Of a stretch of 64,000 nucleotides of DNA, positions 25,963 through 34,288 are shown piece after piece. This stretch comes from Mycolicibacterium moriokaense. GTDB taxonomy: Bacteria > Actinomycetota > Actinomycetes > Mycobacteriales > Mycobacteriaceae. The translations under genes and the position numbers were made by a program. The notes beneath the pieces are model-generated. The model did no database searches and was not told the DNA's origin. It saw only the letters and a list, made by a program, of their open reading frames with translations. Numbering within the stretch: the stretch's first letter is position 1; every line of letters starts with the position of its first letter. The stretch covers positions 4,526,001-4,590,000 of the forward strand of contig NZ_AP022560.1 in assembly GCF_010726085.1 (NCBI RefSeq), written 5' to 3'.

Positions 25963-26415
25963 TTAACCCAGGAAGCGGACGATCGACTCCGCCACCGCGG
26001 CGGGCTTCTCCGAGCCCTCGATCTCAACGGTCAGCGTCATGGTCGCCTGCACGCCGCCGTCGAGCTTGTCCACCTTGCTGATCTCGGCACGGGCACGGAT
26101 CTTCGCGCCCACCTTCACGGGGGTGATGAAGCGAACCTTGTTGTAGCCGTAGTTGATCGCCATCGCGACGTTGTTGACCGTGTACAGCTGATGCGTGAAG
26201 TGAGGCAGCAGCGACAGCGTCAGCAGGCCGTGAGCGATCGTCCCACCGAACGGTCCGCTCGCCGCCTTCTCAGGGTCGACGTGGATCCACTGATGGTCGT
26301 CGGTCGCGTCGGCGAACAGATTGACGCGTTCCTGCGTGACCTCGAGCCAGTCCGACGGTCCGAGCTGGGTGCCTTCCGCCGCGGCCAACTCGTCGAGCCC
26401 GTTAAACGTTTTCAC
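25963..26415 (-). CDS. MaoC-family (R)-specific enoyl-CoA hydratase, HtdZ-like
   Basis: A 150-residue single-hotdog hydratase. It contains the hydratase-2 catalytic pair D40 and H45 in DATDDHQWIHVDPE, followed by GPFGGTIAHG. From memory its sequence closely follows Rv0130 (HtdZ) of Mycobacterium tuberculosis, including the length and the NLFADATxDHQWIHVD stretch. It hydrates trans-2-enoyl-CoA to the (R)-3-hydroxyacyl-CoA. The start is a GTG at 26415 with AGGAGGAG upstream. It lies 11 bases after the truncated purU gene. Confidence 0.9.
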   Translation of the reverse strand: MKTFNGLDELAAAEGTQLGPSDWLEVTQERVNLFADATDDHQWIHVDPEKAASGPFGGTIAHGLLTLSLLPHFTHQLYTVNNVAMAINYGYNKVRFITPVKVGAKIRARAEISKVDKLDGGVQATMTLTVEIEGSEKPAAVAESIVRFLG

Positions 26416-26426
26416 TGCTGCTCCTC

Positions 26427-27035
26427 CTAGAAGACCACTGTCTGATTCTCATACCGGATGATCCGGTCCTCACAGTGCCACAACACCGCACGCGACAATA
26501 CGAGGCGTTCCACATCGGCGCCTAGCCGGACCAGATCCTGGACATCCTGACGGTGATCCACCCGGACCACGTCCTGCTCGATGATCGGCCCCTCGTCGAG
26601 GTCTTCGGTGACGTAGTGCGCCGTCGCACCGACGAGCTTGACGCCGCGTTCCTTTGCCCGCCGGTACGGCGCCGCGCCGAGGAAGGCAGGCAAGAACGAG
26701 TGGTGGATGTTGATGATCGGGCAGCCCACCTCGGCCAAAAACCGCGGGGTGAGGATCTGCATGTAGCGAGCCAGCACCACCAGATCGACGTTGCCGCGCA
26801 ACAACTCAAGCTGGCGGCGCTCGGCCTCCTCCCGGATGTCCTTCGTCGCCGGCACGTGCATGAACGGCACCGAGAACGCCCGCACCTGGTCGGCGAGATC
26901 CGGGTGGTTCGAGATCACCATCGCCACCGACATCTGAATCTCGCCACGGCGGTTGCGCCACAGCAGGTCCAGGAGGCAGTGGTCCGCCTTGGAGGCCATG
27001 ATCGCGACGCGCTTGGGCTTCGACGCCTCGGTGAG
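26427..27035 (-). pseudogene. purU: 5'-truncated formyltetrahydrofolate deformylase (purU) lacking its ACT domain
   Basis: PurU hydrolyses 10-formyl-THF and is normally about 280-300 residues, with an N-terminal ACT domain and a C-terminal formyltransferase domain. Here family-like sequence begins only at about 27035 (LTEASKPKRVAIMASK...), the linker after the ACT domain. An in-frame TGA lies just upstream, and the bases beyond it encode the end of the neighbouring flavoprotein. The catalytic domain from the ATG at 26999 (190 residues) is intact, with Asn and His in NIHHSFLP and the Asp in DLDEGPI. It could still be translated as an unregulated hydrolase, but truncation by deletion is the simplest reading. 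Confidence 0.75.
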
Positions 27036-27126
27036 CCGGCAATGAGCCCCGCCCCGTGTCCGGGTATTCCCTGGCCACCTACATCAGGGTGTCACAAGGC
27101 GGCACCGAAGGTGCCCGATCGAATCG

Positions 27127-28050
27127 CTACCGGCCGACGCTCGGATATCCGTCTCCCCAGGCACAACGCGCCACGGGGGTCTGGCCGCGCGTCTGGCGCA
27201 GACCGGCGTGCACCTGCCGAATGTCGGGACGGCACGGTGACATGGGTCGGGATGCCAGTGGCTCCGACGTGATCAACTCCAGCCGGCCGAACCGGCTCGC
27301 CTGCCGCCCGACGAGGCATACCTTCACGTCCGCGCCGCCGGCGCGCACCCGCTGCGGCGCGATCGTGTCGAGGCGCGGGTTGCTGGTGGCGATCGTGATG
27401 CCGTATCGGGCGTGCACGGCCAGTTCGCCGAGGGGTGTGTCGAACACCGCGCCGACAGCATCGCCGTCCTCGATCACCAGGCGTTGCAGCGTGCAGTCGG
27501 GCTGCAACTGGATGCCCCGGTCGTGCGCCTGTACCGCGACCCAGTCGAAAACCGAGCCGCCGGCACAGTCGTCAGGTGACATCGAGCCGATCTCGGCGAC
27601 CTCGATCCGCTCCCCGTCGGCGATCCGCTGCGTCGTCGTCCCGAAGTCGGACAGCCGCGTGTGCAGAAATCCGTACGGCGACGCCAGGCATCGCGCCGCC
27701 CAATCGCGAAGCCGTGCGCCGACGAACGGCGCGATCGTGTGACCCGCCTCGGCGGGAACGTCCCGCACGACGCTGATCGGCACGTCGGCCGAGCGCGCGT
27801 GTTGACGGACCAGCCCGACATCGGAGGACAACGCGGCGAGATACGCGCTCGTCGCGGTGTCCGCGAAATCGGCGGGGTCCCAGAGATTCAGCCTCTCGGC
27901 GGGGATGGCGGACGCGTCGGCGGTGGTGCCGATACCCAACGATGCGGTGGCGAAGACGGTGGCGCCGAGATCGAAGACAGCGACCGCGCTTGCCAGCCCA
28001 GCGACACCGAAACCGGTGCACACCACGTCGACGTCCAGGTCCCAGTTCAC
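27127..28050 (-). CDS. FAD-binding protein, fumarate reductase/ketosteroid dehydrogenase-like, short
   Basis: A 307-residue protein with an N-terminal dinucleotide fold: VDVVCTGFGVAGLASAVA has the GxGxxG at residues 13-18. It resembles the FAD domain of fumarate reductase or 3-ketosteroid dehydrogenase proteins, which usually exceed 480 residues. The C-terminal part here is short and ends in a tail with no recognisable substrate domain, so it may be truncated next to the purU break. It is divergent from the dehydrogenase pair at 28322. Function is not assigned. Confidence 0.65.
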   Translation of the reverse strand: MNWDLDVDVVCTGFGVAGLASAVAVFDLGATVFATASLGIGTTADASAIPAERLNLWDPADFADTATSAYLAALSSDVGLVRQHARSADVPISVVRDVPAEAGHTIAPFVGARLRDWAARCLASPYGFLHTRLSDFGTTTQRIADGERIEVAEIGSMSPDDCAGGSVFDWVAVQAHDRGIQLQPDCTLQRLVIEDGDAVGAVFDTPLGELAVHARYGITIATSNPRLDTIAPQRVRAGGADVKVCLVGRQASRFGRLELITSEPLASRPMSPCRPDIRQVHAGLRQTRGQTPVARCAWGDGYPSVGR

Positions 28051-28266
28051 GATCAGCTACCTAATTACTGCTGGTGGCCACAAGGCAGCATCGGGCCCTC
28101 GATGACTGAACCGAACCAGACAGTCGGAGTCACGTCGGGGCCCCTTAAGGGAGGTGCGGACTTCACATGAAGCATCCGGATTGACAAAAGCCTCGGCCAA
28201 TGTAATGGATTTCGCTGAAGGCTGCCAGAGGAACAGTCTCCCCGCTTCGGCACCCGCGCGCGCTTC

Positions 28267-28282
28267 ACCTAACTAACTAGGT
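28267..28282. promoter_or_regulatory. Palindrome upstream of the paired acyl-CoA dehydrogenases
   Basis: ACCTA-ACTAAC-TAGGT has the same half-sites as the ACCTA-N7-TAGGT elements of the mce island, but a spacer of 6 rather than 7. It lies 40 bases upstream of the ATG at 28322. The shifted spacing may disable binding by the same regulator, so this is listed as a related candidate only. Confidence 0.35.
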
Positions 28283-28321
28283 TTACTCTCTGGATAGCGC
28301 TCTGCAGACAGGGGAACAAGC

Positions 28322-29554
28322 ATGGACCTCACGTGGTCGGCGGCCGACGTGGCATTTCGCGACGAGGTACGCGAGTTTCTGGACGAGAAGCTGACACCTG
28401 AACTGCGACGGGCCGGTCGCCTCATGACGAGCGTTTACGCCGATCACGAGGCCAGCATGGAGTGGCAGCGGATCCTGCACGAACGCGGCTGGGCGGCGCC
28501 GGCATGGCCCGTCGAATACGGCGGCTGCGACTGGAGCCTGACCCAGCACTACATCTTCAGCCGCGAGTCCCAGCTGGCGGGCGCGCCCTCCTTGTCCCCG
28601 ATGGGGATCCGCATGGTGGCTCACGCACTCGTCAAGTTCGGCACCGACGAGCAGAAGGACTTCTTCCTCCCCCGCATCCTGACCGGCGAGGTGTTCTTCT
28701 GCCAGGGCTACTCCGAACCGGAAGCCGGCTCCGACCTGGCCGCGCTGTCGATGCAGGCCGTCGACGACGGCGACGACCTGGTGTGCACGGGAAGCAAGAT
28801 CTGGACAACGCATGCCCGCGAGGCGAACTGGATGTTCGCGTTGGTCCGCACGTCGAAGACACCGAAGAAGCAGCAGGGCATCACGTTCGTGCTCATCGAC
28901 ATGACCTCGCCGGGCATCCAGATCCGGCCGTTGGTCATGACCTCCGGTGAGGAGGTGCAGAACCAGGTCTTCTTCGACGAGGTCCGGGTGCCCAAGGCCA
29001 ATGTTCTGGGCAAGATCGACGAGGGCTGGACCGTCGCCAAGTACCTGCTCGAGTTCGAGCGTGGCGGCGGCGCATCGTCGCCCGCACTGCAGGTGATGGC
29101 CGACGAGATCGCCACCGTCGCCGCCGATCAGCCGGCCCCGGGCGGTGGCTGGTTACTCGACGACCCCGCGTTCACCCGCAAGCTGGCCGACGCTCGCATC
29201 CGCACCCAGGTGCTGGAGATCCTCGAGTACCGCGTGCTCGCCGCCGTCGCCGAGGGCAAGAATCCCGGGGTGGCGTCGTCGATGCTCAAGGTGATCGCCA
29301 CCGAGTTGAGCCAGACGCTGACCGAGCTCGCGATGGAGGCCGCCGGGCCGCGCGGCCGGGTCTACCAACCACACGCAACCTGTCCCGGCGGGCCGGTGAC
29401 CGAGTACGAACCGCCGCCGGACGGCTACGTCAGCGGTGAGGAGTGGCAGGCGGTGGCGCCGTTGCGCTACTTCAACGACCGCGCCGGCTCGATCTACGCG
29501 GGCAGCAACGAGATTCAGCGCAATATCCTGGCCAAAGCGGCCCTCGGACTCTGA
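28322..29554 (+). CDS. Acyl-CoA dehydrogenase, alpha-type subunit
   Basis: A 410-residue dehydrogenase with SEPEAGSDLA and SKIWTTHA. The C-terminal region has IYAGSNEIQRNILA where self-sufficient enzymes have YEGTSEIQ, so the usual catalytic glutamate is replaced by alanine. An insertion at about 345-375 (HATCPGGP and EPPPDGYVSG) is typical of FadE proteins that pair with a second subunit. AGGGGA precedes the ATG at 28322. The next gene, 12 bases away, encodes a shorter dehydrogenase, consistent with an alpha2beta2 complex. Confidence 0.9.
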   Translation: MDLTWSAADVAFRDEVREFLDEKLTPELRRAGRLMTSVYADHEASMEWQRILHERGWAAPAWPVEYGGCDWSLTQHYIFSRESQLAGAPSLSPMGIRMVAHALVKFGTDEQKDFFLPRILTGEVFFCQGYSEPEAGSDLAALSMQAVDDGDDLVCTGSKIWTTHAREANWMFALVRTSKTPKKQQGITFVLIDMTSPGIQIRPLVMTSGEEVQNQVFFDEVRVPKANVLGKIDEGWTVAKYLLEFERGGGASSPALQVMADEIATVAADQPAPGGGWLLDDPAFTRKLADARIRTQVLEILEYRVLAAVAEGKNPGVASSMLKVIATELSQTLTELAMEAAGPRGRVYQPHATCPGGPVTEYEPPPDGYVSGEEWQAVAPLRYFNDRAGSIYAGSNEIQRNILAKAALGL

Positions 29555-29566
29555 TCGGGGTATGAC

Positions 29567-30691
29567 ATGGACTTCAATCTGAGCGACGAACAGGAACTGC
29601 TGCGCGACGGCCTGGGCAAGTTCCTGTCGACGCGATACGACCTCGAGAAGAGCCGCGCCGCGGCCAAGACGGGGCCGGGTTGGCAACCCGACATCTGGCG
29701 CGGCTTCGCCAACGAGCTCGGAATCCTCGGTGCCGCACTGCCCGAGGATGTCGGCGGTATCGGCGGCGGCCCCGTCGAGATCATGGTCATCGCCGAGGCA
29801 CTCGGGCACGCGCTGGTGGTGGAGCCCTACGTCGACACCGTCGTCGTCGCGGGTGGCCTGCTGCACCGCGCGGGCGGCCCCGTCGCAACCGCCCTGCTGG
29901 ATAAGATCGTCGAGGGCAACGCGATCGTCGCACTGGCCGCAGCCGAGGCCGGCTCGGGCGACCACTGGCAGGAAGTGTCGACGACTGCCGAGCGCGACGG
30001 CGACGGATGGACGCTGCGCGGGTCGAAGATCGTCGCGATGAGTGCACCGCTGGCCAGCCATCTGCTGGTGACCGCGCGCACCGCCAACGGCATCTCCCTC
30101 TTCCTTGTCGACCTGGACGCAACCGGCCCTGGCATCGAGATGCACAGCTATCGAACGGTCGACGACCGTCGCGCCGCCGACGTCACCTTCGACGGACTGC
30201 GGATTCCGGGCGACGCACTGCTCGGCGAGGAGGGGCAGGCCTGGCCCTCGATCGCCACAGCACGCGACGAAGGCGCCGCCGCCGTCTGCTCCGAAGCCGT
30301 CGGCTGCATGCGAAAGGTGTTGGCCGACACCGTCGAGTACGCCAAGCAACGCCACCAGTTCGGGCAGCCGATCGGCAGCTTCCAGGCTCTGCAGCACCGG
30401 ATGGTCGACATGTACATGGAGCTCGAGCAGTCCGTCGCCGCCGTTTACCTCGCCGTCCTCAACCTCGAGGCTGAACCCGCGGTGCGCGCACAGGCGGTGT
30501 CGGCGGCCAAGGCCACGATCGGGCGCGCAGCACGCTTCATCGGCCAGCAGTCCGTGCAATTGCACGGCGGTATGGGGATGACGGAGGAACTCGCGATCGG
30601 CCATTACTTCAAGCGGCTGACGGCGGTCCAGTTCGAGTTCGGGTCGACGGACTACCACGTCAGCCGGTACGCGGAGCTGTCCAGGGCCTGA
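29567..30691 (+). CDS. Acyl-CoA dehydrogenase, beta-type subunit
   Basis: A 374-residue dehydrogenase-family protein. It has QQSVQLHGGMGMTEE, the FAD-binding helix signature, but its beta-domain signature is degenerate (AAAEAGSGDHW) and the C-terminal catalytic segment is absent (VQFEFGSTDYHVSRYA). It most likely partners the product of the gene just upstream, as described for the steroid FadE heterotetramers, where both chains build one active site. The role assignment is inference. It is the last gene of this plus-strand pair. Confidence 0.88.
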   Translation: MDFNLSDEQELLRDGLGKFLSTRYDLEKSRAAAKTGPGWQPDIWRGFANELGILGAALPEDVGGIGGGPVEIMVIAEALGHALVVEPYVDTVVVAGGLLHRAGGPVATALLDKIVEGNAIVALAAAEAGSGDHWQEVSTTAERDGDGWTLRGSKIVAMSAPLASHLLVTARTANGISLFLVDLDATGPGIEMHSYRTVDDRRAADVTFDGLRIPGDALLGEEGQAWPSIATARDEGAAAVCSEAVGCMRKVLADTVEYAKQRHQFGQPIGSFQALQHRMVDMYMELEQSVAAVYLAVLNLEAEPAVRAQAVSAAKATIGRAARFIGQQSVQLHGGMGMTEELAIGHYFKRLTAVQFEFGSTDYHVSRYAELSRA

Positions 30692-30815
30692 CCATCGCTA
30701 TCGACGTAATGCAGGAAAAGTTCGAGTAGGCGTCTGCATCCTGTCGCTTTCGATGTGATGGCGCGCCCGAAAAACCCTTCGACGGCCGCGGGTTCCGACT
30801 CGTAGGGTGGCGTGC

Positions 30816-31727
30816 GTGAGTTCGCGCGGATGGATCCTGTTCCTCGCGATGAGCATCATCTGGGGCATCCCCTACTTGCTGATCAAGATCGCCGTCGAGG
30901 GTGTCTCGGTTCCGGTACTGGTCTTTACGCGGGTCGCCGTCGGTGCGGCGGTGCTGCTTCCGCTCGCCCTGTCGCGTCGGACGGTGACGATCGTGCGCGA
31001 CCACTGGAGGGCGCTGGCGGGTTTCGCGTTCTTCGAGATCATCGCCGCCTGGTGGCTGCTGTCAGACGCCGAACGTCATCTGACCAGTTCGATGACCGGT
31101 CTGCTGATCGCCGCCGCGCCGATCTTCGCCGCGCTGCTCGATCGCCTCACCGGCGGTGAGCGCCTCGGCGTCAAGCGCATCCTCGGTCTCGCCATCGGTA
31201 TCTCCGGCGTCGCGGTTCTCGCGGGTCCGCACATCGGCGGCAGCACCTGGCCGATCATCGAGGTGTTATTGGTCGCGACGTGTTACGCGATCGCGCCGCT
31301 GATCGCCGCACGACACCTGAACGACGTGCCCGCGCTGCCGATGACGGCCGTGTGTCTGGGATTCGCCGCACTGGTGTATGCAGCGCCCGCCGCGGCGACG
31401 TGGCCGGATGAAATGCCTGCCACTCGAGTGCTTTTGGCGCTCGGTGGCCTCGCCGTTATCTGTACGGCGGTGGCGTTTCTGGTGTTCTTCGCCCTCATCC
31501 GCGAGGTCGGCGCCGCGCGGGCGTTGGTGTTCACCTACGTCAACCCCGTGGTGGCGTTGGCGGCCGGGGTGATCGTGCTCAACGAGCCGTTGACGGCGTG
31601 GAACGTCGCCGCGCTCGTACTCATCCTCGTCGGGTGTGTGCTCGCCACCCGTCGCCAGGCCGCTGTCTCAACCGAGGAGACGACGTCGGACCCTAACCCT
31701 GTCGCGCCTGGTCCACGTAGGCGGTGA
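30816..31727 (+). CDS. EamA/DMT-superfamily transporter
   Basis: A 303-residue integral membrane protein of the drug/metabolite transporter superfamily. It shows about ten hydrophobic segments in two homologous halves. The first half starts WILFLAMSIIWGIPYLLIKIAVEG, and the end has YVNPVVALAAGVIVLNEPLT, a hallmark of the second EamA repeat. Such proteins export small metabolites or amino acids. I favour the GTG at 30816 (AGGG 8 bases upstream) over the in-frame GTG at 30807. Its 3' end overlaps the convergent TetR gene by 35 bases. Confidence 0.9.
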   Translation: MSSRGWILFLAMSIIWGIPYLLIKIAVEGVSVPVLVFTRVAVGAAVLLPLALSRRTVTIVRDHWRALAGFAFFEIIAAWWLLSDAERHLTSSMTGLLIAAAPIFAALLDRLTGGERLGVKRILGLAIGISGVAVLAGPHIGGSTWPIIEVLLVATCYAIAPLIAARHLNDVPALPMTAVCLGFAALVYAAPAAATWPDEMPATRVLLALGGLAVICTAVAFLVFFALIREVGAARALVFTYVNPVVALAAGVIVLNEPLTAWNVAALVLILVGCVLATRRQAAVSTEETTSDPNPVAPGPRRR

Positions 31728-32319
31728 TCGTGTCGGTCAGCGCGCGCAACTCACGGCTGACATCGACCGGGCCCGGCACCGCCATCGTGGCAACCATGGC
31801 GCCCATCAAGGTGGTCCACACCAGATTGCCGACGGCATCGGCGCGCTCAGGCTCGAGCCCCTCGGCGACGTAGCGCCCGAGATCGGTGAGAGTCGTGAAG
31901 AGATCCAGCAGATGCCGCTGGTCGACGTCCGCTCGGCTGGCTCGGGTGGCGATCAGAATCTCCAGTGCCGCAATGGATGTCGGGCTCAAGAACGCCTCGG
32001 CGACGGTGTTGACGAGAAGTTCGGTCCTGGCACGTCCCTCGTATGAACCAAGTTTCGGTTCGACCTCGCGCAGTTTCGCGAGCAGTTCGCTGAATCCGCG
32101 GTCGACGACGGCCATCAACAGGCCGTCGCGGTCACCGAAGTGGTACTGAATCACTCCCCAGGTGACACCCGCACGCTCGGTGATGTGCTTGGCGCTCGCG
32201 GCGCCGAACCCCTCCTCGATGACACAGCGCACGGTCTCGTCGATGACGGTCGCCCGCGTGCGATCCGCGCGAACCTGCTTGCCATTCGCGGGACGACGCG
32301 GCGCGATATTCGAGGTCAT
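31693..32319 (-). CDS. TetR-family transcriptional regulator
   Basis: A 208-residue regulator. After a basic leader (NGKQVRADRTRATVID) the helix-turn-helix covers about 40-65 (AKHITERAGVTWGVIQYHF). The C-terminal ligand domain is not assignable. It overlaps the exporter gene tail-to-tail by 35 bases. Its start lies at the end of the next TetR gene (4-base ATGA-type overlap at 32316-32319), so the two regulators are co-transcribed from the P450-divergent promoter. Targets are unknown. Confidence 0.9.
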   Translation of the reverse strand: MTSNIAPRRPANGKQVRADRTRATVIDETVRCVIEEGFGAASAKHITERAGVTWGVIQYHFGDRDGLLMAVVDRGFSELLAKLREVEPKLGSYEGRARTELLVNTVAEAFLSPTSIAALEILIATRASRADVDQRHLLDLFTTLTDLGRYVAEGLEPERADAVGNLVWTTLMGAMVATMAVPGPVDVSRELRALTDTITAYVDQARQG

Positions 32320-32897
32320 GGTTGAGACGAAATCCTATCCCCACCAAGCTCTGCGAAAGCGGGCAAAACGAAACGCTCCACCACGCGACGCTCGGCGTCC
32401 GCATCGTCGACGGGCCAGTACAGCATCGACATGACGACGCGGACGATCCATTGCGCCGCTTCGGTGTCGTCCTCGGTGAGCCCGTTCAGGTCGGTCGCGA
32501 AACCGGCCACGACCGGAGATTCGGTGATCCACGTCATCGCCTGTCCGCTACGCAGCGAATTGACCAGCGACTGGCGCAGCGGATGCGACCGGATCTCCTT
32601 GAGCGCCACGGTGATCGCCCTCCCGATCCGTTCGGCTCCGGAGAGTCCGTCGACGGCGTCGCGCACGGTTGCCACGATTCGTGCCGCAGAACGCATCAAG
32701 ACGGCGTCGCGGATCTCCGCCTTGCCGCCGGCGTGCCGGTAGACCGTCGCGCGCGAGCAGTGCACGCGGGCGGCCAGTGCGTCGACATCGAAGGCGTCCA
32801 TCCCGTTGCGCGCGATCAGATCCATCGCCGCGTCGTAGATGCGCTCGGTCGCCGCAGTACGGCGATCACCACCGATCAGCCAGTCGCTGCGAGCCAT
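32316..32897 (-). CDS. TetR-family transcriptional regulator
   Basis: A 193-residue TetR protein with a helix-turn-helix at about residues 32-58 (VDALAARVHCSRATVYRHAGG). The second half is helical. I set the start at the ATG at 32897. A TTG at 32924 would add nine residues (MSQDEKIDP) but has no better ribosome-binding site. It is divergent from the P450 at 33062 and likely controls it and itself. It is co-transcribed with the next TetR gene. Confidence 0.88.
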   Translation of the reverse strand: MARSDWLIGGDRRTAATERIYDAAMDLIARNGMDAFDVDALAARVHCSRATVYRHAGGKAEIRDAVLMRSAARIVATVRDAVDGLSGAERIGRAITVALKEIRSHPLRQSLVNSLRSGQAMTWITESPVVAGFATDLNGLTEDDTEAAQWIVRVVMSMLYWPVDDADAERRVVERFVLPAFAELGGDRISSQP

Positions 32898-33061
32898 GGG
32901 ATCGATCTTCTCATCTTGAGACAAATATGTAGAGTCATCTCACCATTTGCACTGGCAGAAGCCGCCCCGTGAGACGAGCCCGCAGACACCCTCCCACCTG
33001 CGATTGTCAACTTCACCCGCACCCGTTGACGCCGCACGCGTCGCCCGGTCAGCCTGGACGC

Positions 33062-34288
33062 ATGACAGTGCGGAACACAGAACAACTGGGGATCGCGTTG
33101 TTCGACGACGAGTTCATCCAGGATCCGTATCCGCTCTACCGCCGCATGCACGACAGCGGCCCGGTGCACCGCATCGGCGATTCGGGGTTCTACGCCGTCT
33201 CCGGTTGGGATGCCGTCAACGACGTCATCGCCCGGCCCGAGGACTTCTCCTCGAACCTCACCGCGACGATGACCTACGAAGACGGCAAGGTCGGAGAGTT
33301 CGTGATGGGCGAACTCGGCGGCGAGATGCAGGCGCTGGCGACCGCGGACGACCCCGCCCACGCATTTCATCGCAAGCTCCTGCTGCCCCAACTGGCCGCC
33401 CGAAAGATCAACTCGTTGGAGGCGTACATCGCCGAAACCGAGGTTCGGCTCTGGGATAACGGCGTCCACGACGGTCAAATCGAATGGATGTCGGCGATGG
33501 CGAACCGGCTGCCGATGATGATTGTCACCCGCCTGATCGGGGTTCCGGATGTGGACGTCGACCAACTGATGCGATGGGGTTACGCGGGCACCCAGATGGT
33601 GGAGGGACTTGTCAGCCGAGACGAGCTCGCCGCAGCGGGTATGGCCGTCATGGAACTCTCCGTGTACATCAACGAGCACTTCCAGCGGGCGGCCGAGAAT
33701 CCCCCGAACAATCTTCTCGGCGATCTCGCAACCGCCCGTGCCGCAGGCGAATTGAGCGACCTCACGGCGCTGGGTATGATGGCGACCTTGTTCAGCGCGG
33801 GCGGCGAGTCCACGGCATCCCTCATCGGATCCGCCGCGCACGTGCTGACCCGGCTTCCCGAGATTCAACGAGAACTTCGGGACAACCCTGATGCGCTCGG
33901 CGCATTCCTCGAAGAGGTGCTGCGCTTCGAGCCGCCGTTCCGCGGACACTATCGGCACGTGGTTCGAGACGCGACGCTGTGCGGCACCGACCTGCCCGCG
34001 GGGTCCCGGCTGGTGCTGTTGTGGGGCGCGGCGAACCGTGATCCCGCGCATTTCGACGATCCCAACGACTTCCGACTGGACCGGCCCGGCGGCAAGGGGC
34101 ATATCTCGTTCGGCAAGGGCGCGCACTTCTGCGTCGGCGCCGCGTTGGCCCGTCTGGAGGCCCGAATCGTCTTGCAGCGCTTACTCGATCGCACGGCGTG
34201 GATCGACGCGGTCGAGGTCGGCCGCTGGCTACCAAGCCTGTTGGTGCGACGGCTCGAGCGGCTCGAGCTGTCGCTCGCTACAGCTTGA
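33062..34288 (+). CDS. Cytochrome P450
   Basis: A 408-residue soluble bacterial P450. The heme-ligand cysteine is C357 in FGKGAHFCVG. The I-helix oxygen-binding motif reads SAGGESTAS and the K-helix ExxR is EEVLR. It is a class I enzyme needing a ferredoxin, and no ferredoxin is adjacent. The only one in the window is at 55980. The CYP family cannot be assigned by eye. It starts at the ATG at 33062 with a weak ribosome-binding site. Its end overlaps the convergent oxidoreductase gene by 11 bases. Divergent TetR genes probably control it. Confidence 0.93.
   Translation: MTVRNTEQLGIALFDDEFIQDPYPLYRRMHDSGPVHRIGDSGFYAVSGWDAVNDVIARPEDFSSNLTATMTYEDGKVGEFVMGELGGEMQALATADDPAHAFHRKLLLPQLAARKINSLEAYIAETEVRLWDNGVHDGQIEWMSAMANRLPMMIVTRLIGVPDVDVDQLMRWGYAGTQMVEGLVSRDELAAAGMAVMELSVYINEHFQRAAENPPNNLLGDLATARAAGELSDLTALGMMATLFSAGGESTASLIGSAAHVLTRLPEIQRELRDNPDALGAFLEEVLRFEPPFRGHYRHVVRDATLCGTDLPAGSRLVLLWGAANRDPAHFDDPNDFRLDRPGGKGHISFGKGAHFCVGAALARLEARIVLQRLLDRTAWIDAVEVGRWLPSLLVRRLERLELSLATA

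Noticed and set aside
28102..28170. Possible 22-codon leader peptide upstream of the dehydrogenase pair
   Set aside because: No ribosome-binding site, and the stop is unrelated to any downstream start, so there is no support beyond an ATG.
29153..30658. 501-codon minus-strand frame
   Set aside because: Shadow of the paired dehydrogenase gene at 29567, with low-complexity translation.
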